Source: Lentibacillus daqui
GTDB lineage: Bacteria > Bacillota > Bacilli > Bacillales > Amphibacillaceae
Length of the DNA: 64,000 nt
NCBI RefSeq assembly: GCF_027186265.1
Contig: NZ_CP114176.1
Span: 3,348,001 to 3,412,000 of the forward strand
Reading direction: 5' to 3'
Shown: piece by piece, positions 63,589-64,000 of the stretch
Numbering within the stretch: position 1 is the stretch's first letter
How the letters are laid out: the number at the start of each line of letters is the position of its first letter
Program-made: the position numbers and the translations under genes
The notes under the pieces: model-generated
The model's input: only the letters and a program-made list of their open reading frames with translations
What the model was told of the DNA's origin: nothing
Databases searched by the model: none

Positions 63589-64000
63589 CTATTTATCGCT
63601 AGGTAAAAATGTTTTCTTAAATGATTCAACCGCATCATTCATAGCCTCTGTATCTTGTTGTTTTCCAGTGTCATGAATTGCTGACAGTAATTCTTTGCGG
63701 TTTTCATCCAGCCATAAATGGAACTCTTCTTCAAAACGGGTGACATCCTCCACTGGAATATCATCAAGGAAACCTTTTGTTAATGCATAAATGATCATTA
63801 CCTGTTTTTCAACAGCCAATGGTTTATGCAATCCTTGCTTCAGAACTTCAACCGTCCGTTCCCCACGATCCAACTTCGCTTTCGTTGCTTTATCCAAATC
63901 TGACCCAAATTGGGCAAATGATTCAAGTTCACGGAACGAGGCCAAGTCCAAACGCAATGTACCAGCAACTTTTTTCATTGCTTTAATTTGTGCGGAACCA
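63589..64000 (-). CDS. atpA: F1F0 ATP synthase alpha subunit, C-terminal part (runs off the window)
   Basis: Only the last 135 or so residues are inside. They show the alpha C-terminal helical domain (GSAQIKAMKKVAGTLRLDLA, SFRELESFAQFGSDLDKAT, RTVEVLKQ). The gene starts beyond base 64000 and continues in frame to the window edge. The gap of about 100 bases to atpG has no feature. Confidence 0.95.
   Translation of the reverse strand, partial: GSAQIKAMKKVAGTLRLDLASFRELESFAQFGSDLDKATKAKLDRGERTVEVLKQGLHKPLAVEKQVMIIYALTKGFLDDIPVEDVTRFEEEFHLWLDENRKELLSAIHDTGKQQDTEAMNDAVESFKKTFLPSDK

Overview
The window looks like the chromosome of a Gram-positive, endospore-forming member of the Bacillaceae. It carries spoIID, spoIIQ and spoIIID, mbl, a TagO/TagGH wall teichoic acid set, a ComK homologue and an atp operon, all with AGGAGG-type ribosome binding sites. 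Acidic, Asp/Glu-rich tails on surface proteins and the intergenic repeats suggest the halophilic Virgibacillus/Lentibacillus/Oceanobacillus group. That genus-level placement is an inference from gene content, not a search result.

Layout. (1) 0-21.6 kb, cell wall block: tarH-tarG exporter, two CDP-glycerol glycerophosphotransferases (one fused to a GT2 domain), a TagE/TarM-like glucosyltransferase, two GW-repeat autolysins (an intact amidase, and a glucosaminidase cut in two by an IS1182-type element), two tandem tagD-tagB-like pairs, then zwf. (2) 21.8-31.9 kb, mixed: APC amino acid permease, membrane acyltransferase, tagO, TetR plus an ABC-2 exporter pair, a split ThrE-type exporter, an acyl-CoA dehydrogenase. 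(3) 32-45.2 kb: RND pump with its adaptor, short comK, fabZ, a DUF5670 miniprotein, epuA, mbl, spoIIID, a receptor/peptide pair resembling the phage arbitrium system AimR/AimP, spoIIQ, spoIID. (4) 45.3-57.2 kb, inserted block between spoIID and murA: MITE, Rpn-family nuclease, decayed metQ split by an IS607-type element (tnpB plus a deleted tnpA), and a seven-gene murein-peptide uptake operon (oppBCD, binding protein, ykfA, ykfC, oppF). (5) 57.5-64 kb, core: murA, ywmB, ywzB and atpC-atpD-atpG-atpA, with atpA running off the edge.

How the genes fit together. TagO starts the teichoic acid linkage unit, TagD makes CDP-glycerol, the TagB/TagF-type enzymes polymerise it, the GT4 enzyme probably glucosylates it and TarGH exports it. 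The GW modules of the autolysins are expected to bind the finished teichoic acid. MurA and Mbl serve peptidoglycan synthesis, while the opp/ykf operon takes up and trims wall peptides.

Most notable: a 41-residue exported-peptide gene next to an AimR-family TPR receptor that appears to lack the N-terminal helix-turn-helix. The pair sits among sporulation genes with no phage gene in sight. A perfect 12-bp inverted repeat lies just past the peptide gene. Other noteworthy structure: exact 21-bp-period tandem repeats upstream of mbl, interleaved complementary segments upstream of the APC permease, a MITE-like repeat family with one module placed inside the atp operon, and near-identical DNA shared by the two autolysin genes.
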